Positions 6,691-15,243 of a stretch of 39,799 nucleotides of DNA are shown in pieces. This DNA is from an uncultured Lachnospiraceae bacterium. GTDB lineage: Bacteria; Bacillota; Clostridia; Lachnospirales; Lachnospiraceae. The number at the start of each line of letters is the position of its first letter. The stretch's first letter is position 1. Location of the stretch: contig CANREH010000016.1 of the NCBI GenBank assembly GCA_947629585.1, forward strand, positions 1 to 39,799. The letters run 5' to 3'. The notes under the pieces are model-generated. The model did no database searches, had not been told where the DNA came from, and was given only the letters and a program-made list of their open reading frames with translations. The position numbers and the translations under genes are program-made.

Positions 6691-7431
6691 ATGGAAAGGA
6701 CAATCACGCCGGAGAGGTTAAAGCAGTATGAGCAGATCCTCCTGGGCAAGGAAACGATGGCGGAGGAAAGCGTGCGCCACTATGTCCGGAATGTGGCAAG
6801 GTTCATGGAATTCCTAAACGGCAGGGAAGTCACCCAAGAGACATTGGAAGGCTTCAAGGCCTGGCTGGTGGAGGATCAGAATTATAAGAAAAGCAGTGCG
6901 AACACCTTCGTCCTCTCGGCAAGGAGCTTCTGCGAGGCAATGGACTGGGACGGGCTGGGAATCAAATCCTATACAATGGAATACCAGTATGGGAAAAAGA
7001 TGGAGAAGCGTCTCACCAGACATGAATACGCTATCCTTGTCCATAAAGCCATGGATTTGAAAAAATACTGGCTTGCCATGCTGATACAGACCCTGTGCCA
7101 TATGGATCTGCGCTATTCTGAACTTCCGGCGCTGACTGCGGAAGCCGTCCGAAAAGGCAGTATGGAAATCGAGCGGTGGCGGCATAGGATCTGCGTTATG
7201 ATCCCAAAACAGTTGTTAGTGGAATTGAAAAATTATATGAAGCTGGCAGGGATCAGCTCCGGAATCTTAATCCGAACCTCCACGGGGAAACTCATTAACC
7301 GCTCCAATGTGTGGAGGGAGTTTAAGCAGTTATGTGAGGAAGTTGGAGTGGATACCGGGAAGATTACGCTGCATAGTTTAAAAATGCCGGGAGCGGAGGA
7401 TTATTACCCGTATGTGGGGATGGAGGAGTAG
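6691..7431 (+). CDS. catalytically degenerate, truncated tyrosine recombinase paralogue at the head of the polysaccharide locus
   Basis: The protein is clearly homologous to the recombinase encoded at 5038-6090. It shares the N-terminal core-binding domain, the LRYSELPALTAEAVR region and the NRSNVW motif. It keeps Arg141, but the H-x-x-R motif reads HSLK (His228, Lys231). The protein then ends at residue 246, so the second His and the Tyr nucleophile are absent. It cannot catalyse strand exchange alone. It may bind the repeats as a regulator or partner, or be a relic. GGAGAGG before ATG 6691 sets the start. It is the first gene after the switchable promoter and likely cotranscribed with the glycosyltransferases. 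Confidence 0.8.
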   Translation: MERTITPERLKQYEQILLGKETMAEESVRHYVRNVARFMEFLNGREVTQETLEGFKAWLVEDQNYKKSSANTFVLSARSFCEAMDWDGLGIKSYTMEYQYGKKMEKRLTRHEYAILVHKAMDLKKYWLAMLIQTLCHMDLRYSELPALTAEAVRKGSMEIERWRHRICVMIPKQLLVELKNYMKLAGISSGILIRTSTGKLINRSNVWREFKQLCEEVGVDTGKITLHSLKMPGAEDYYPYVGMEE

Positions 7432-7511
7432 GGAAGAGGAAATAAATTAATTTTATTATTTTTTCAAGGTGTCTGAACTGATCTAATTTAAATATTGAGG
7501 AGCGCAGATTC

Positions 7512-8753
7512 ATGCAAGATAAAGAAGTACAGCATGTGTTTTTGGTTGGCGCTAAAAGTCTTGGTACTTATGGTGGGTATGAAACTTTTATCAATAAGTT
7601 GACAGAGTATCACCAGGGTAACAGGAAAATTAAATATCATGTTGCTTGTAAAGCGAATGGTGATGGGAGCATGGATCCTAATATGACAGCAGATGCGGAA
7701 ATTATAAATGAAGATGAGTTCTTATACCATAATGCATCTTGTTTTAGGATTAGGATTCCACAGGGACTTGGGGCAGCGCAGGCAGTTTATTATGATATGG
7801 AAGCGTTAAAGGAATGCTGTGGAATTATCAAAAGGGAGAACATTGAACATCCGATTGTTTATATTATGGCTTGCCGTATCGGTCTGTTTATTAGATATTT
7901 TTATAAAAAAATTCATAAGCTTGGTGGAAAAATATATCTGAATCCAGATGGGCATGAATGGATGAGAGCAAAATGGTCGTGGCCTATTAGGAAATACTGG
8001 AAAGTATCAGAGCAGATGATGGTTAAGTACAGTGATTTGGTTATTTGCGATTCTATAACAATAGAAAAATATATCCATGAGTACTATGACGGTAAAGGAG
8101 TAAAAGGAACTAATCCTAAAACAACATATATTGCTTATGGAGCGGAGACAAGAAAAAGTATTCTTTTAAATGATTCGTTGAAGCTGTTGGATTGGTACAA
8201 AAAGAAAGGATTATCCCCTAAGAAGTATTATTTGATTGTCGGAAGGTTTGTGCCAGAGAACAATTATGAGATCATGATTTCAGAATTTATGAAATCGAAT
8301 ACAAAACGTGATCTTGTTATCGTTACTACAGCTAACGATAAATTTCTGGCAGAACTAGAGAAAAAGCTGGGCTTCAAAAAAGATAAACGGATTAAGTTCA
8401 TGGGAACGGTGTATGATTCGGAGTTATTAAAAAAAATCCGAGAGAATGCTTATGGATATCTCCATGGACATGAAGTAGGTGGGACAAATCCGAGCCTCTT
8501 GGAGGCCCTGGGAAGTACCGAATTGAACCTTTTACTGAATGTTGGCTTTAATCGGGAAGTCGCAAAAAATGCAGCATTGTATTGGAGTAAAGAAGATGGA
8601 AGTTTGGCTAAAACGATAGATAAGGCTGATGCTATGAGAGCAGAGGAGAGGGAAGAGTATGGCAGGAAGGCGAAAGAACGTATTCAGGCGGCTTATAGCT
8701 GGCAGTTCATTGCAGATGAGTATATGAGGGTGTGGAATGAAGGAATGGTATGA
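7512..8753 (+). CDS. glycosyltransferase, DUF1972 / Cps2T-RgpA-like (probable rhamnosyltransferase)
   Basis: A cytoplasmic GT4-type transferase for polysaccharide repeat-unit assembly. The N-terminus (FLVGAKSLGTYGGYETFINK) is typical of the DUF1972 domain of streptococcal Cps2T/WchF and RgpA-like rhamnosyltransferases. A GT-B C-terminal half follows, with YYLIVGRFVPENNYE and the HEVGGTNPSLLEALGS donor-binding region. The length of 413 aa is usual. It is the first biosynthetic gene of the locus, with GAGGAG before ATG 7512. It overlaps the next gene by 17 nt. Transfer of rhamnose is inferred from family resemblance only. Confidence 0.85.
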   Translation: MQDKEVQHVFLVGAKSLGTYGGYETFINKLTEYHQGNRKIKYHVACKANGDGSMDPNMTADAEIINEDEFLYHNASCFRIRIPQGLGAAQAVYYDMEALKECCGIIKRENIEHPIVYIMACRIGLFIRYFYKKIHKLGGKIYLNPDGHEWMRAKWSWPIRKYWKVSEQMMVKYSDLVICDSITIEKYIHEYYDGKGVKGTNPKTTYIAYGAETRKSILLNDSLKLLDWYKKKGLSPKKYYLIVGRFVPENNYEIMISEFMKSNTKRDLVIVTTANDKFLAELEKKLGFKKDKRIKFMGTVYDSELLKKIRENAYGYLHGHEVGGTNPSLLEALGSTELNLLLNVGFNREVAKNAALYWSKEDGSLAKTIDKADAMRAEEREEYGRKAKERIQAAYSWQFIADEYMRVWNEGMV

Positions 8754-9780
8754 TAATTTAGATGGCCTTCGGGCGATATCCTGTCTGTCTATTATCGCAA
8801 TGCATATAAAGGCAAACGCAGATTATAACTTTGGCATTATTGATGGGCAGATAGTAGATTCATGGACACAGTTCGTCCCGTTATTCCTAATAATTACTGG
8901 ATTTGGAATGTTTTGTGGGTACTACGATAAATTTCAGAATGGCAGCATAGACCTAAATACCTTTTATTCAAAAAGATATGGGAAATTACTTCCTTTTTTT
9001 ATTACGCTAATATTGCTTGATATTGTTATGGATAGAAGTTCAGCTCATGTGATTGAGGGGATAACAGAAGCAACCCTTGTTTTTGGGCTACTTCCTAATA
9101 ATCAACCAGAAGTAATCGGTGTATGCTGGACACTTGGTGTCATTTTTCTTTTTTATATGCTATTTCCATTTGTAGTTTATCTGTGTTGGAATAAGAAAAG
9201 GGCATGGTGTACGTTTGCAGTCTCAATTGTAATGTCATTGTTTTGTTCGTTATATTTTTTTACAGATAAATTTGTTGTAGAAGATTTTGCTGCGAGACAT
9301 AATTTCCTCTATTGTGCTCCATTTTTCATGGGGGGGGGTATTATGTATCTCAACAGAGGTGAAATCAAAAACTTTGTACAGAAGTTTAGGTGGTTGTGGC
9401 TGGTCGTCTGCATCTGCCTGACTGCTCTATGGTATTGGATATCTGGTGAAATAGTGGGAATTGATGTAACAATGCTAAAAAATCTGGTATTGTTTATGGC
9501 ATGGTTGATGTATGCCATTAGCGTGAAAAGCAGGGTTCTCAACAATAAAAAAGTGAAGTATCTAAGCGGAATAAGCTTGGAACTTTATTTGGCACAGATG
9601 GTTATTTTTCGTGTTATCGAAAAAGTACATGGTTTGTATTTGTTTGGACATGGACGGATCAGCTTTATAGCTACTGTGCTTATGGTGATTGCAGGATTGA
9701 TTATTTATATTAAGATATGGAAAACAATATGGAACCTGATTCGGGGGTATTCTGATAAACTGAGTAAGAAACTTTGCTAA
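8737..9780 (+). CDS. membrane acyltransferase family 3 (OafA-like), contains a G9 tract, in frame
   Basis: An integral membrane O-acyltransferase (Acyltransferase_3) predicted to acetylate or acylate the polysaccharide. The N-terminus has the family hallmark NLDGLRAISCLSIIAMH, and about ten hydrophobic segments follow. The start overlaps the preceding gene by 17 nt. A run of nine G at 9330-9338 encodes Met-Gly-Gly-Gly about 200 residues in. In this sequence it keeps the frame, but a gain or loss of one or two G would truncate the enzyme near residue 200. It is a probable phase-variable decoration gene in its ON state. Confidence 0.85.
   Translation: MKEWYDNLDGLRAISCLSIIAMHIKANADYNFGIIDGQIVDSWTQFVPLFLIITGFGMFCGYYDKFQNGSIDLNTFYSKRYGKLLPFFITLILLDIVMDRSSAHVIEGITEATLVFGLLPNNQPEVIGVCWTLGVIFLFYMLFPFVVYLCWNKKRAWCTFAVSIVMSLFCSLYFFTDKFVVEDFAARHNFLYCAPFFMGGGIMYLNRGEIKNFVQKFRWLWLVVCICLTALWYWISGEIVGIDVTMLKNLVLFMAWLMYAISVKSRVLNNKKVKYLSGISLELYLAQMVIFRVIEKVHGLYLFGHGRISFIATVLMVIAGLIIYIKIWKTIWNLIRGYSDKLSKKLC
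9330..9338 (+). repeat. poly-G tract (G9) in acyltransferase gene
   Basis: Nine consecutive G on the coding strand, read as ATG GGG GGG GGT. The frame is intact at nine. Candidate slipped-strand contingency tract. Confidence 0.9.
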
Positions 9781-9916
9781 TCTTTGACAGTTATGTGAAA
9801 TGAAATATGAGAAGGGTATGCCTGATGAAAATATTAAGATAAGACAACTGAAAGTTTATCATGAATGAGTATCAGAAAGTTTGGAAATGAGTCATTGGAA
9901 ATGAGGTTAAAATTGC

Positions 9917-10750
9917 ATGAATCAGAGGAAAGAATTATCACTTAGGGAAATTCAGTTGATATCTCTGGAAGTGTGTAAAAGGCTGGACAGAATATGTGAT
10001 GAACAGAATATTAGATATTACCTTTATGCAGGTTCTCTTTTAGGCGCTGTGAGACATAAAGGTTTCATCCCTTGGGATGATGATATTGATATCGTAATGC
10101 CGAGGCCTGACTATGAAAGATTTCTGGTTTATTTACAGGAACATGAGGAAGAACTTAGGCCTCTTAGACTTTACAATATAAAGCTCAATCCGGATTATCC
10201 ATATATGATCAGCCGTGTGAGTGATGAAAGATATGTTTTGGATGTGGAAAATGAAGATGATTATGGAATAGGGGTCTTTGTGGATATATATCCGTGGGAT
10301 GGCATTGGGCAGACAGAGAAGGAGATGGCGCAAAGAAAAGCCAAAGCTGCCAGATATTCTTCTTTATGCTATCTGTCTACCAGGCAGAAATGCATGAAAG
10401 ATAACACAAGATCAAAAGTGAAATTAATGATAAAGCCTTTAGCTTTTGCGTATGCAAAACTTGTAGGCAAGGGTTATTTTGTGAAAAAGTTAAATAAAAT
10501 GCAGTCGGTATATGAATATGATGATTCCAGGTATGTAGGATGTCTTGTGTGGGGAACTGACGGTTCCAAAGGAATATTCCCCATTGAATGGATGGAGCCG
10601 TATACGAAGCTGCAGTTTGAGGACACGGAGTTAAGAGCACCTAAAGAATGGGATAAAGCATTAACCAAGCTTTTCAAAAATTATAGGGAGCTTCCGCCAG
10701 AAAAAGATAGGATTCCGCACCATGGTTATAAAGCATATGAAAGAATTTAG
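9917..10750 (+). CDS. LicD family phosphotransferase (phosphocholine-type transfer to glycan)
   Basis: LicD-family nucleotidyltransferase-fold enzyme that transfers a phospho-substituent such as phosphocholine from a CDP-linked donor to a sugar. It has the family motifs YLYAGSLLGAVRHKGFIPWD and DDDIDIVMP (metal-binding Asp54-58), with FVDIYPWDG further on. GAGG before ATG 9917 supports the start. A LicC-like nucleotidyltransferase is encoded nearby at 11520, which would supply the CDP donor. No choline kinase (LicA) or transporter (LicB) is seen, so the substituent may not be choline. The 136 bp upstream hold only a 22-codon frame. Confidence 0.88.
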   Translation: MNQRKELSLREIQLISLEVCKRLDRICDEQNIRYYLYAGSLLGAVRHKGFIPWDDDIDIVMPRPDYERFLVYLQEHEEELRPLRLYNIKLNPDYPYMISRVSDERYVLDVENEDDYGIGVFVDIYPWDGIGQTEKEMAQRKAKAARYSSLCYLSTRQKCMKDNTRSKVKLMIKPLAFAYAKLVGKGYFVKKLNKMQSVYEYDDSRYVGCLVWGTDGSKGIFPIEWMEPYTKLQFEDTELRAPKEWDKALTKLFKNYRELPPEKDRIPHHGYKAYERI

Positions 10751-10781
10751 AAAATAGTAAGAGGCTAAGGAGGCTGGTTAT

Positions 10782-11518
10782 ATGCACAGGAATCAGGAAT
10801 ATACGCTCGGTGTTATAGGAGGTATGGGAACATATGCCACGGTTCATCTTTTTCGGCAGTATGCGCAACTGTTTCCAGCTGAGAAAGAGTGGGACAGGCC
10901 GCATATTATTATAGACAATAATTGTACTATGCCAAGCAGGGTTCGGGCAATTCTCTATAATGAGAGACGGGAGGAACTGATTAACAGAATGGCGGAGTCC
11001 GTAAAGCTTTTGTTATGCGGGGGGGGGTAACGCAGATTATATTAGGATGTAATACCGCCCATCTTTTTCTTGATGATGTATTTGAGATAGTTCCTGAAGC
11101 AAAAGGTAAAGTTATAAATATAATTGATGAGAGTGTATCTTTTCTTCTGGACAGAAAGATAGATTCAGCTTATTTACTGGCAACGGAGGGAACAATAGTT
11201 TCTGGTGTTTATGATAAAAAACTGGGCGAGGCGGGAATATCTTGTGTCCATCCGAGAGAGGCTGACTTTAAAAAACTTCGTTTTTGCATAGAAGCTGTTA
11301 AGCAAAATAAATATGGCGATGATGTTAAAGGGGCGTTTCTGGATTTTGTCAAGCGGGGAAATGTGTGTATATTGGGATGCACAGAGCTTCCGCTTCTGTA
11401 TGAGAAATATATGGATGATATTGTAAAGATTGCTGGAGGCAGGCTAATCATAGATCCATTATATATAGCATTGAGCAGAGCAAAAAAATGTTATTTAGAA
11501 TATATCGGGAGGAATTGA
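10782..11518 (+). CDS. aspartate/glutamate racemase family protein, frameshifted at a G9 tract (OFF)
   Basis: Two frames together encode a full Asp/Glu racemase. The first (10782-11030) begins TLGVIGGMGTYAT and contains the N-terminal catalytic Cys region IDNNCTMPSR (Cys48). It ends in CGGG-stop exactly at the G9 tract. The second frame continues with TQIILGCNTAH and later ILGCTELP, the second catalytic Cys. One more G (G10) or two fewer (G7) would join them. The enzyme would make a D-amino acid, or act on a related substrate, for the polysaccharide locus. The exact position of the break in a G run suggests a phase-OFF allele or a homopolymer miscall, not random decay. An internal ATG at 11015 could start the distal part but would lack one active-site Cys. 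Confidence 0.82.
11019..11027 (+). repeat. poly-G tract (G9) breaking the racemase frame
   Basis: Nine consecutive G. At nine the upstream frame meets TAA at 11028-11030. At ten or seven the frame runs through into GCNTAH. Confidence 0.9.
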
Positions 11519-11519
11519 T

Positions 11520-12254
11520 TTGAAGGCACTAATATTAGCGGCGGGGTTTGGAAAGCGGCTTCAGCCAATGACCAATAAGATACCGAAGTCAATGGTTGAA
11601 GTAAACGGAACGCCGCTTCTTGTAAACGCACTAAATAATCTTACAGAATTGGGGATTAAAGATATCGGGATTGTGGTTGGTCACATGGCAGATTATATCA
11701 GGGAAAGAATTGGAAAAGAGTATAAGGGAGCCCAAATTAGTTACTTTGAAAATCCACGGTATATGGAAACCAATAATGTTGTGAGCCTTTATAAGGCTAT
11801 GGAATTTTGTGATGACGATATACTGATGATGGAATGTGATATCTATTGCCATAAGGAAATGATAGAAAACCTGATAGAGGGGAAAGGTGAGTGCAGTATA
11901 CTTGTCAGTCCATTTAATCCAAAAACAATGGATGGGACGGTGATTAGGGTGGATGGAGATAAAGCTTTAGAACTTGTCCTTGGAAAATGGCAGGAGGAAG
12001 GATTTGATTACAGTTCTGCCCGCAAGACGGTTAACATGTACCATTTTAATAAGGAGTTTGCAGCGAAGTATATGCCATTGATTAAATGGTATGCCGAGAA
12101 TATGGGAGAACAGAGCTATTATGAAAAAGTGCTTGGAAGTCTTATGTATCTCCGGGAGTGTGATATAAGAATTGTTGAGGTTCCTGAATCAATGTGGTGT
12201 GAAGTGGATGACGCTGAAGATCTTATAAGGGCAAGAGCCAGATTTGGAAAATAA
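11520..12254 (+). CDS. NTP transferase family, LicC-like CTP:phospho-substituent cytidylyltransferase
   Basis: A sugar-phosphate/choline-phosphate nucleotidyltransferase. The N-terminus LILAAGFGKRLQPMT is the nucleotide-binding signature, followed by KIPKSMVEVNG. ETNNVVSLYKA and EVDDAEDL are typical of LicC-type CTP:phosphocholine cytidylyltransferases. It starts at TTG 11520 behind GGGAGGAA, two bases after the racemase stop. It probably makes the CDP-activated donor used by the LicD protein encoded at 9917. Identity of the substituent is inference. A decayed relative lies immediately downstream. Confidence 0.85.
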   Translation: MKALILAAGFGKRLQPMTNKIPKSMVEVNGTPLLVNALNNLTELGIKDIGIVVGHMADYIRERIGKEYKGAQISYFENPRYMETNNVVSLYKAMEFCDDDILMMECDIYCHKEMIENLIEGKGECSILVSPFNPKTMDGTVIRVDGDKALELVLGKWQEEGFDYSSARKTVNMYHFNKEFAAKYMPLIKWYAENMGEQSYYEKVLGSLMYLRECDIRIVEVPESMWCEVDDAEDLIRARARFGK

Positions 12255-12319
12255 AGATAAAATATACATAAGTTTTAATTATTATATAAAGCTGTCAGAG
12301 ATAAAGGAGGACAGAAAGA

Positions 12320-12724
12320 ATGGAAAGAGAGAAAATTATCAGAAAGTGGAAAAGATGGATATTGTGAGATTCAGAATTATTCCAGATATGACAAAAAATA
12401 TTTCCAATTCTATGTTTTATACAAATATATGATCAATAGACCGAAAAAAGCACTCATATTGGCAGTCGGTTTTGGAAAACGATTGCAATCAATTACAGAA
12501 AAAAATTCCAAAGTCTATGATAGAAGTAAATGGAAAGCTTGTGTGCTAGTATGTTGAAAATATGAGAGAAAACAATTATTACGAAAAAATATTGGGTAGT
12601 TTGGTATATTATCAAGAGTGTGATATAAGATGTATATCTGTGCCAAAAGAAACGTGGTGTGAAAAATGATTCTGGAGATTTGATAAGGGTTCAAAAAAGA
12701 TTTGAAAATGCTTTTCAAAAGTGA
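12320..12724 (+). pseudogene. decayed, internally deleted LicC-like nucleotidyltransferase
   Basis: After AAAGGAGG and ATG 12320, fragments in shifting frames spell a nucleotidyltransferase. These include KKALILAVGFGKRLQSIT (about 12448-12500), then IPKSMIEVNGK in another frame. A jump then leads to NNYYEKILGS, ECDIRCISVP and SGDLIRVQKRF, which match the last quarter of the intact LicC-like protein encoded upstream. The middle of the gene is missing, and at least two single-base shifts occur at A runs. An N-terminal segment (YDKKYFQFYVLYKYMINRP) precedes the P-loop, so it derives from a longer homologue. It fills the 480-bp gap before the next gene. Confidence 0.75.
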
Positions 12725-12736
12725 GGTGATAATCAT

Positions 12737-13723
12737 ATGAAAGAGTTTTTTGAAATATTTAAAAAAGTAGATGGAGTAAGTGTTTTAAAACAATATTTCA
12801 AAGCTCGCGTTTTGTTTTTTGCACTTATTCAGACAGCATTGCTTGGTACATCTACAAAATCTCTTGAAATTGTGCGTTTAATTGCAGATAACAAAATTTA
12901 TAAACGACTCAAAAAGAAAAATCGAAAGTTTATCGAAGATTATAAGGCAGAGGAAGCAATGCAGAAAGTTAAATATGATAGAAGGCATAATCCTGTAATT
13001 TGGACGATTTGGCTACAAGGTATGGACAATGCACCATATATAGTAAAAAAATGTTATGAATCGCTGAAATGTAATATTGTAGATAGAAAGATTATTGTTA
13101 TAACGGAGGATAATTTTGAACAATATGTCAAGTTTCCTTCTTATATTATGGAAAAATATAGAAAAGGAATTATTTCCAAAGTGCATTTTGCTGATCTTCT
13201 AAGAGTAGAATTGTTGGCTGTACATGGTGGAACTTGGCTTGATGGAACTGTTTATTGTAGTGGTAATCCAGTTAATAAATATATATTAGATTCGGAGCTT
13301 TTTGTGTTTCAAATGCTAAAACCAGGAATTGATGGTCATAGTAGGGCAGTGTCTAGTTGGTTGATGACAGCATATTCCAATCACCCTATTATATATCTTG
13401 TCAGAGCGTTGCTGCATAATTATTGGCAATTACATAATTATGCTGTTGATTATTTCATACTTCATGATTTTTTTCAGATGGCATTAGAAGCATATCCAGA
13501 AGAATGGAAAAAGGTAGTACCTTTCGATAACTCCACACCTCATATTTTGCTCTTAAGGCTTTTTGATCAGTACAATGAAAAAATTTGGGAAGCTATTAAG
13601 TGTCAAACTTCTTTTCATAAGTTGAGTTACAAATATGATAAAGAAAAATCTAACCTGAAAGGAACATATTATGATGTAATCTTTGGTAAGGATGTTGATA
13701 TTGAAATGGAGAAATCAAAATGA
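12737..13723 (+). CDS. capsular polysaccharide synthesis glycosyltransferase (Caps_synth / DXD type)
   Basis: A GT32-like sugar transferase of the capsular polysaccharide synthesis family. It shows IWTIWLQGMDNAP near the start of the core, then HFADLLRVELLAVHGGTWLD, the donor-binding region with its DxT-type metal site. The N-terminal about 90 residues are basic and helical. GAGGTGAT precedes ATG 12737. The stop overlaps the ATG of the epimerase gene by four bases, so the two are coupled. This gene opens the strongly AT-rich central part of the locus. Confidence 0.83.
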   Translation: MKEFFEIFKKVDGVSVLKQYFKARVLFFALIQTALLGTSTKSLEIVRLIADNKIYKRLKKKNRKFIEDYKAEEAMQKVKYDRRHNPVIWTIWLQGMDNAPYIVKKCYESLKCNIVDRKIIVITEDNFEQYVKFPSYIMEKYRKGIISKVHFADLLRVELLAVHGGTWLDGTVYCSGNPVNKYILDSELFVFQMLKPGIDGHSRAVSSWLMTAYSNHPIIYLVRALLHNYWQLHNYAVDYFILHDFFQMALEAYPEEWKKVVPFDNSTPHILLLRLFDQYNEKIWEAIKCQTSFHKLSYKYDKEKSNLKGTYYDVIFGKDVDIEMEKSK

Positions 13724-14670
13724 ATATTTTATTATTAGGTGCTGCTGGGTTTATTGGAACCAACCTTGCATTGAGACTTGTGGAAAGTGATAATAAAATT
13801 ACTCTTGAAGATAGTAAATTGGAATATTTTTCTCATTTTCCCCAAGAGATAAAAGATAAGGTATGTTTAGTAGATCTTTCATTAGATGAAAAAACTGAGT
13901 TAAAAAATATTATTAAAGGACAGGATGTAGTTTATCATTTAGTAAGTACAACAGCGCCGAATACATCTAATCAGCAAATAGCACAGGAGTTAACAGTTAA
14001 TATCGATTTGACAGCAAGAATATTAGATGCCTGTGTAGAAAACGGAGTGAAAAAGATTGTATTTATATCCTCTGGCGGTGCGGTTTATGGGAAAGAAGGG
14101 AAATGTCCTCTTGGAGAAAATGTACTAACAAATCCAATTAGTTCTTATGGAATCCAAAAAGTGACAATAGAGAAAATGCTATATTTATATAATTATTTAT
14201 ATAAATTAGATTACCGCGTGGTCAGACTAGCCAATCCATACGGACCTTATCAAAGACCGAATGGATTATTGGGAGCAGTTACAACATTTATATATCAGGC
14301 ATTACATAATGAAGTAATTACGGTTTATGGTGATGGCTCTGTGGTAAGAGATTTTATTTATATAGATGATGCAGTATCTGCTATTTTGAAAATAACAGAA
14401 GGAAATTCTGAGTACAAGATATTTAATGTGGGTTGCGGTTATGGAACAAGTATAAGGGAGGTTCTTGTAGAGATAGGGGCTGTGTTAAAGAAAGAGTTAA
14501 AGATAAGGTATATGCCGGGTAGAAAAGTTGACGTACCTATTAACTATTTGGATATAAGCAGATACGAACATGAATATGGAAGATTGTTAAATGTTTCTTT
14601 AAATCAGGGAATTGTAAGAACCGCGAGTTTTTTAGAGAAAATAGCGGTGATGGGAAATGTTCATTTATGA
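13720..14670 (+). CDS. NAD-dependent epimerase/dehydratase (nucleotide-sugar)
   Basis: An extended short-chain dehydrogenase of the UDP-sugar epimerase class. It has the Rossmann motif GAAGFIG at the N-terminus, SSGGAVYG with the catalytic Ser, and YGIQK (Y-x-x-x-K). NPYGPYQRP and the DFIYIDDAV segment are typical of GalE-like enzymes. It probably supplies a nucleotide sugar for this repeat unit; whether it is a 4-epimerase or a dehydratase is not clear. The length (316 aa) is normal and the gene is intact. Four-base overlap with the preceding gene. Confidence 0.87.
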   Translation: MNILLLGAAGFIGTNLALRLVESDNKITLEDSKLEYFSHFPQEIKDKVCLVDLSLDEKTELKNIIKGQDVVYHLVSTTAPNTSNQQIAQELTVNIDLTARILDACVENGVKKIVFISSGGAVYGKEGKCPLGENVLTNPISSYGIQKVTIEKMLYLYNYLYKLDYRVVRLANPYGPYQRPNGLLGAVTTFIYQALHNEVITVYGDGSVVRDFIYIDDAVSAILKITEGNSEYKIFNVGCGYGTSIREVLVEIGAVLKKELKIRYMPGRKVDVPINYLDISRYEHEYGRLLNVSLNQGIVRTASFLEKIAVMGNVHL

Positions 14671-14700
14671 TTAATATAAAGTAAAATGAAGGAGAATAAA

Positions 14701-15222
14701 ATGCTACCTCGAAGATTAAAACGCTATATTTTGATGTTAAGATTGATGCTTGTACAAATGGAATTAAGAAATCAGATATGGTAATGCGTTCAGGGCTATT
14801 TGGAGAATATAGAGAAAATAATTATTGGTTTCCTAGGATTCTTCCTGCAGAGCCGCACCTTGTGAAAATTCATAATAATGTTCATATAGCTACCGACGTT
14901 TATTTTTGTACGCATGATGTAATATTTAGGATGCTTAATTTTGCACCAGATTATTATAATATGCTCTCTAATGATCTGAAAAAAAGGGGGGGGGCTATAG
15001 ATATAAATCAGGGAATATTGAAATCTTTGATAATTGTTTTGTTGGAGCTAGGAGTATTATTATGTATGATGTGAAAATTGATCCGGATGCTATAATTGCT
15101 GCAGGAAGCGTAGTGGTGAAAGATGTTCCAGAAGGAGTAGTCGTAGGTGGAAACCTTGCTAAATAATCGGTACTGTAAAAAAACTTGCTGAGAATCGAAT
15201 ACGAAGAGCAGAAAAATTATAA
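14701..15222 (+). pseudogene. hexapeptide-repeat acetyltransferase, broken by three single-base shifts including a G9 tract
   Basis: GGAG precedes ATG 14701. The gene reads MLPRRLK, shifts at an A4 run (about 14718) into KTLYFDVKIDACTNG, and continues through MRSGLFGEYRENNYWFPRIL. It breaks at G9 (14986-14994) and resumes as GNIEIFDNCFVGARSII with AAGSVVVKDVP. It stops at 15164, although the frame one base away continues IGTVKKLAENRIRR to 15222. The C-terminus is a left-handed beta-helix acetyltransferase of the WcaF/NeuD type. Each lesion equals one missing base in a homopolymer, so true decay, phase variation at the G tract, and systematic homopolymer undercalling are all possible. Confidence 0.75.
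14986..14994 (+). repeat. poly-G tract (G9) breaking the acetyltransferase frame
   Basis: Seven A followed by nine G. One extra G, or two fewer, restores the frame into GNIEIFDNCFVGA. This is the same arithmetic as in the racemase tract. Confidence 0.9.
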
Positions 15223-15243
15223 TGTTGAGGGAGGCTCTATGAA

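Noticed and set aside
5038-7431. The two recombinases as remains of a prophage or integrative element
   Set aside because: No phage structural, excisionase or conjugation genes and no direct-repeat attachment sites; the inverted repeats and position fit an inversion module better.
11015-11518. Independent short racemase-like gene starting at the internal ATG
   Set aside because: Would lack the N-terminal Cys half and has no ribosome site; best read as the distal half of a frame-shifted gene.
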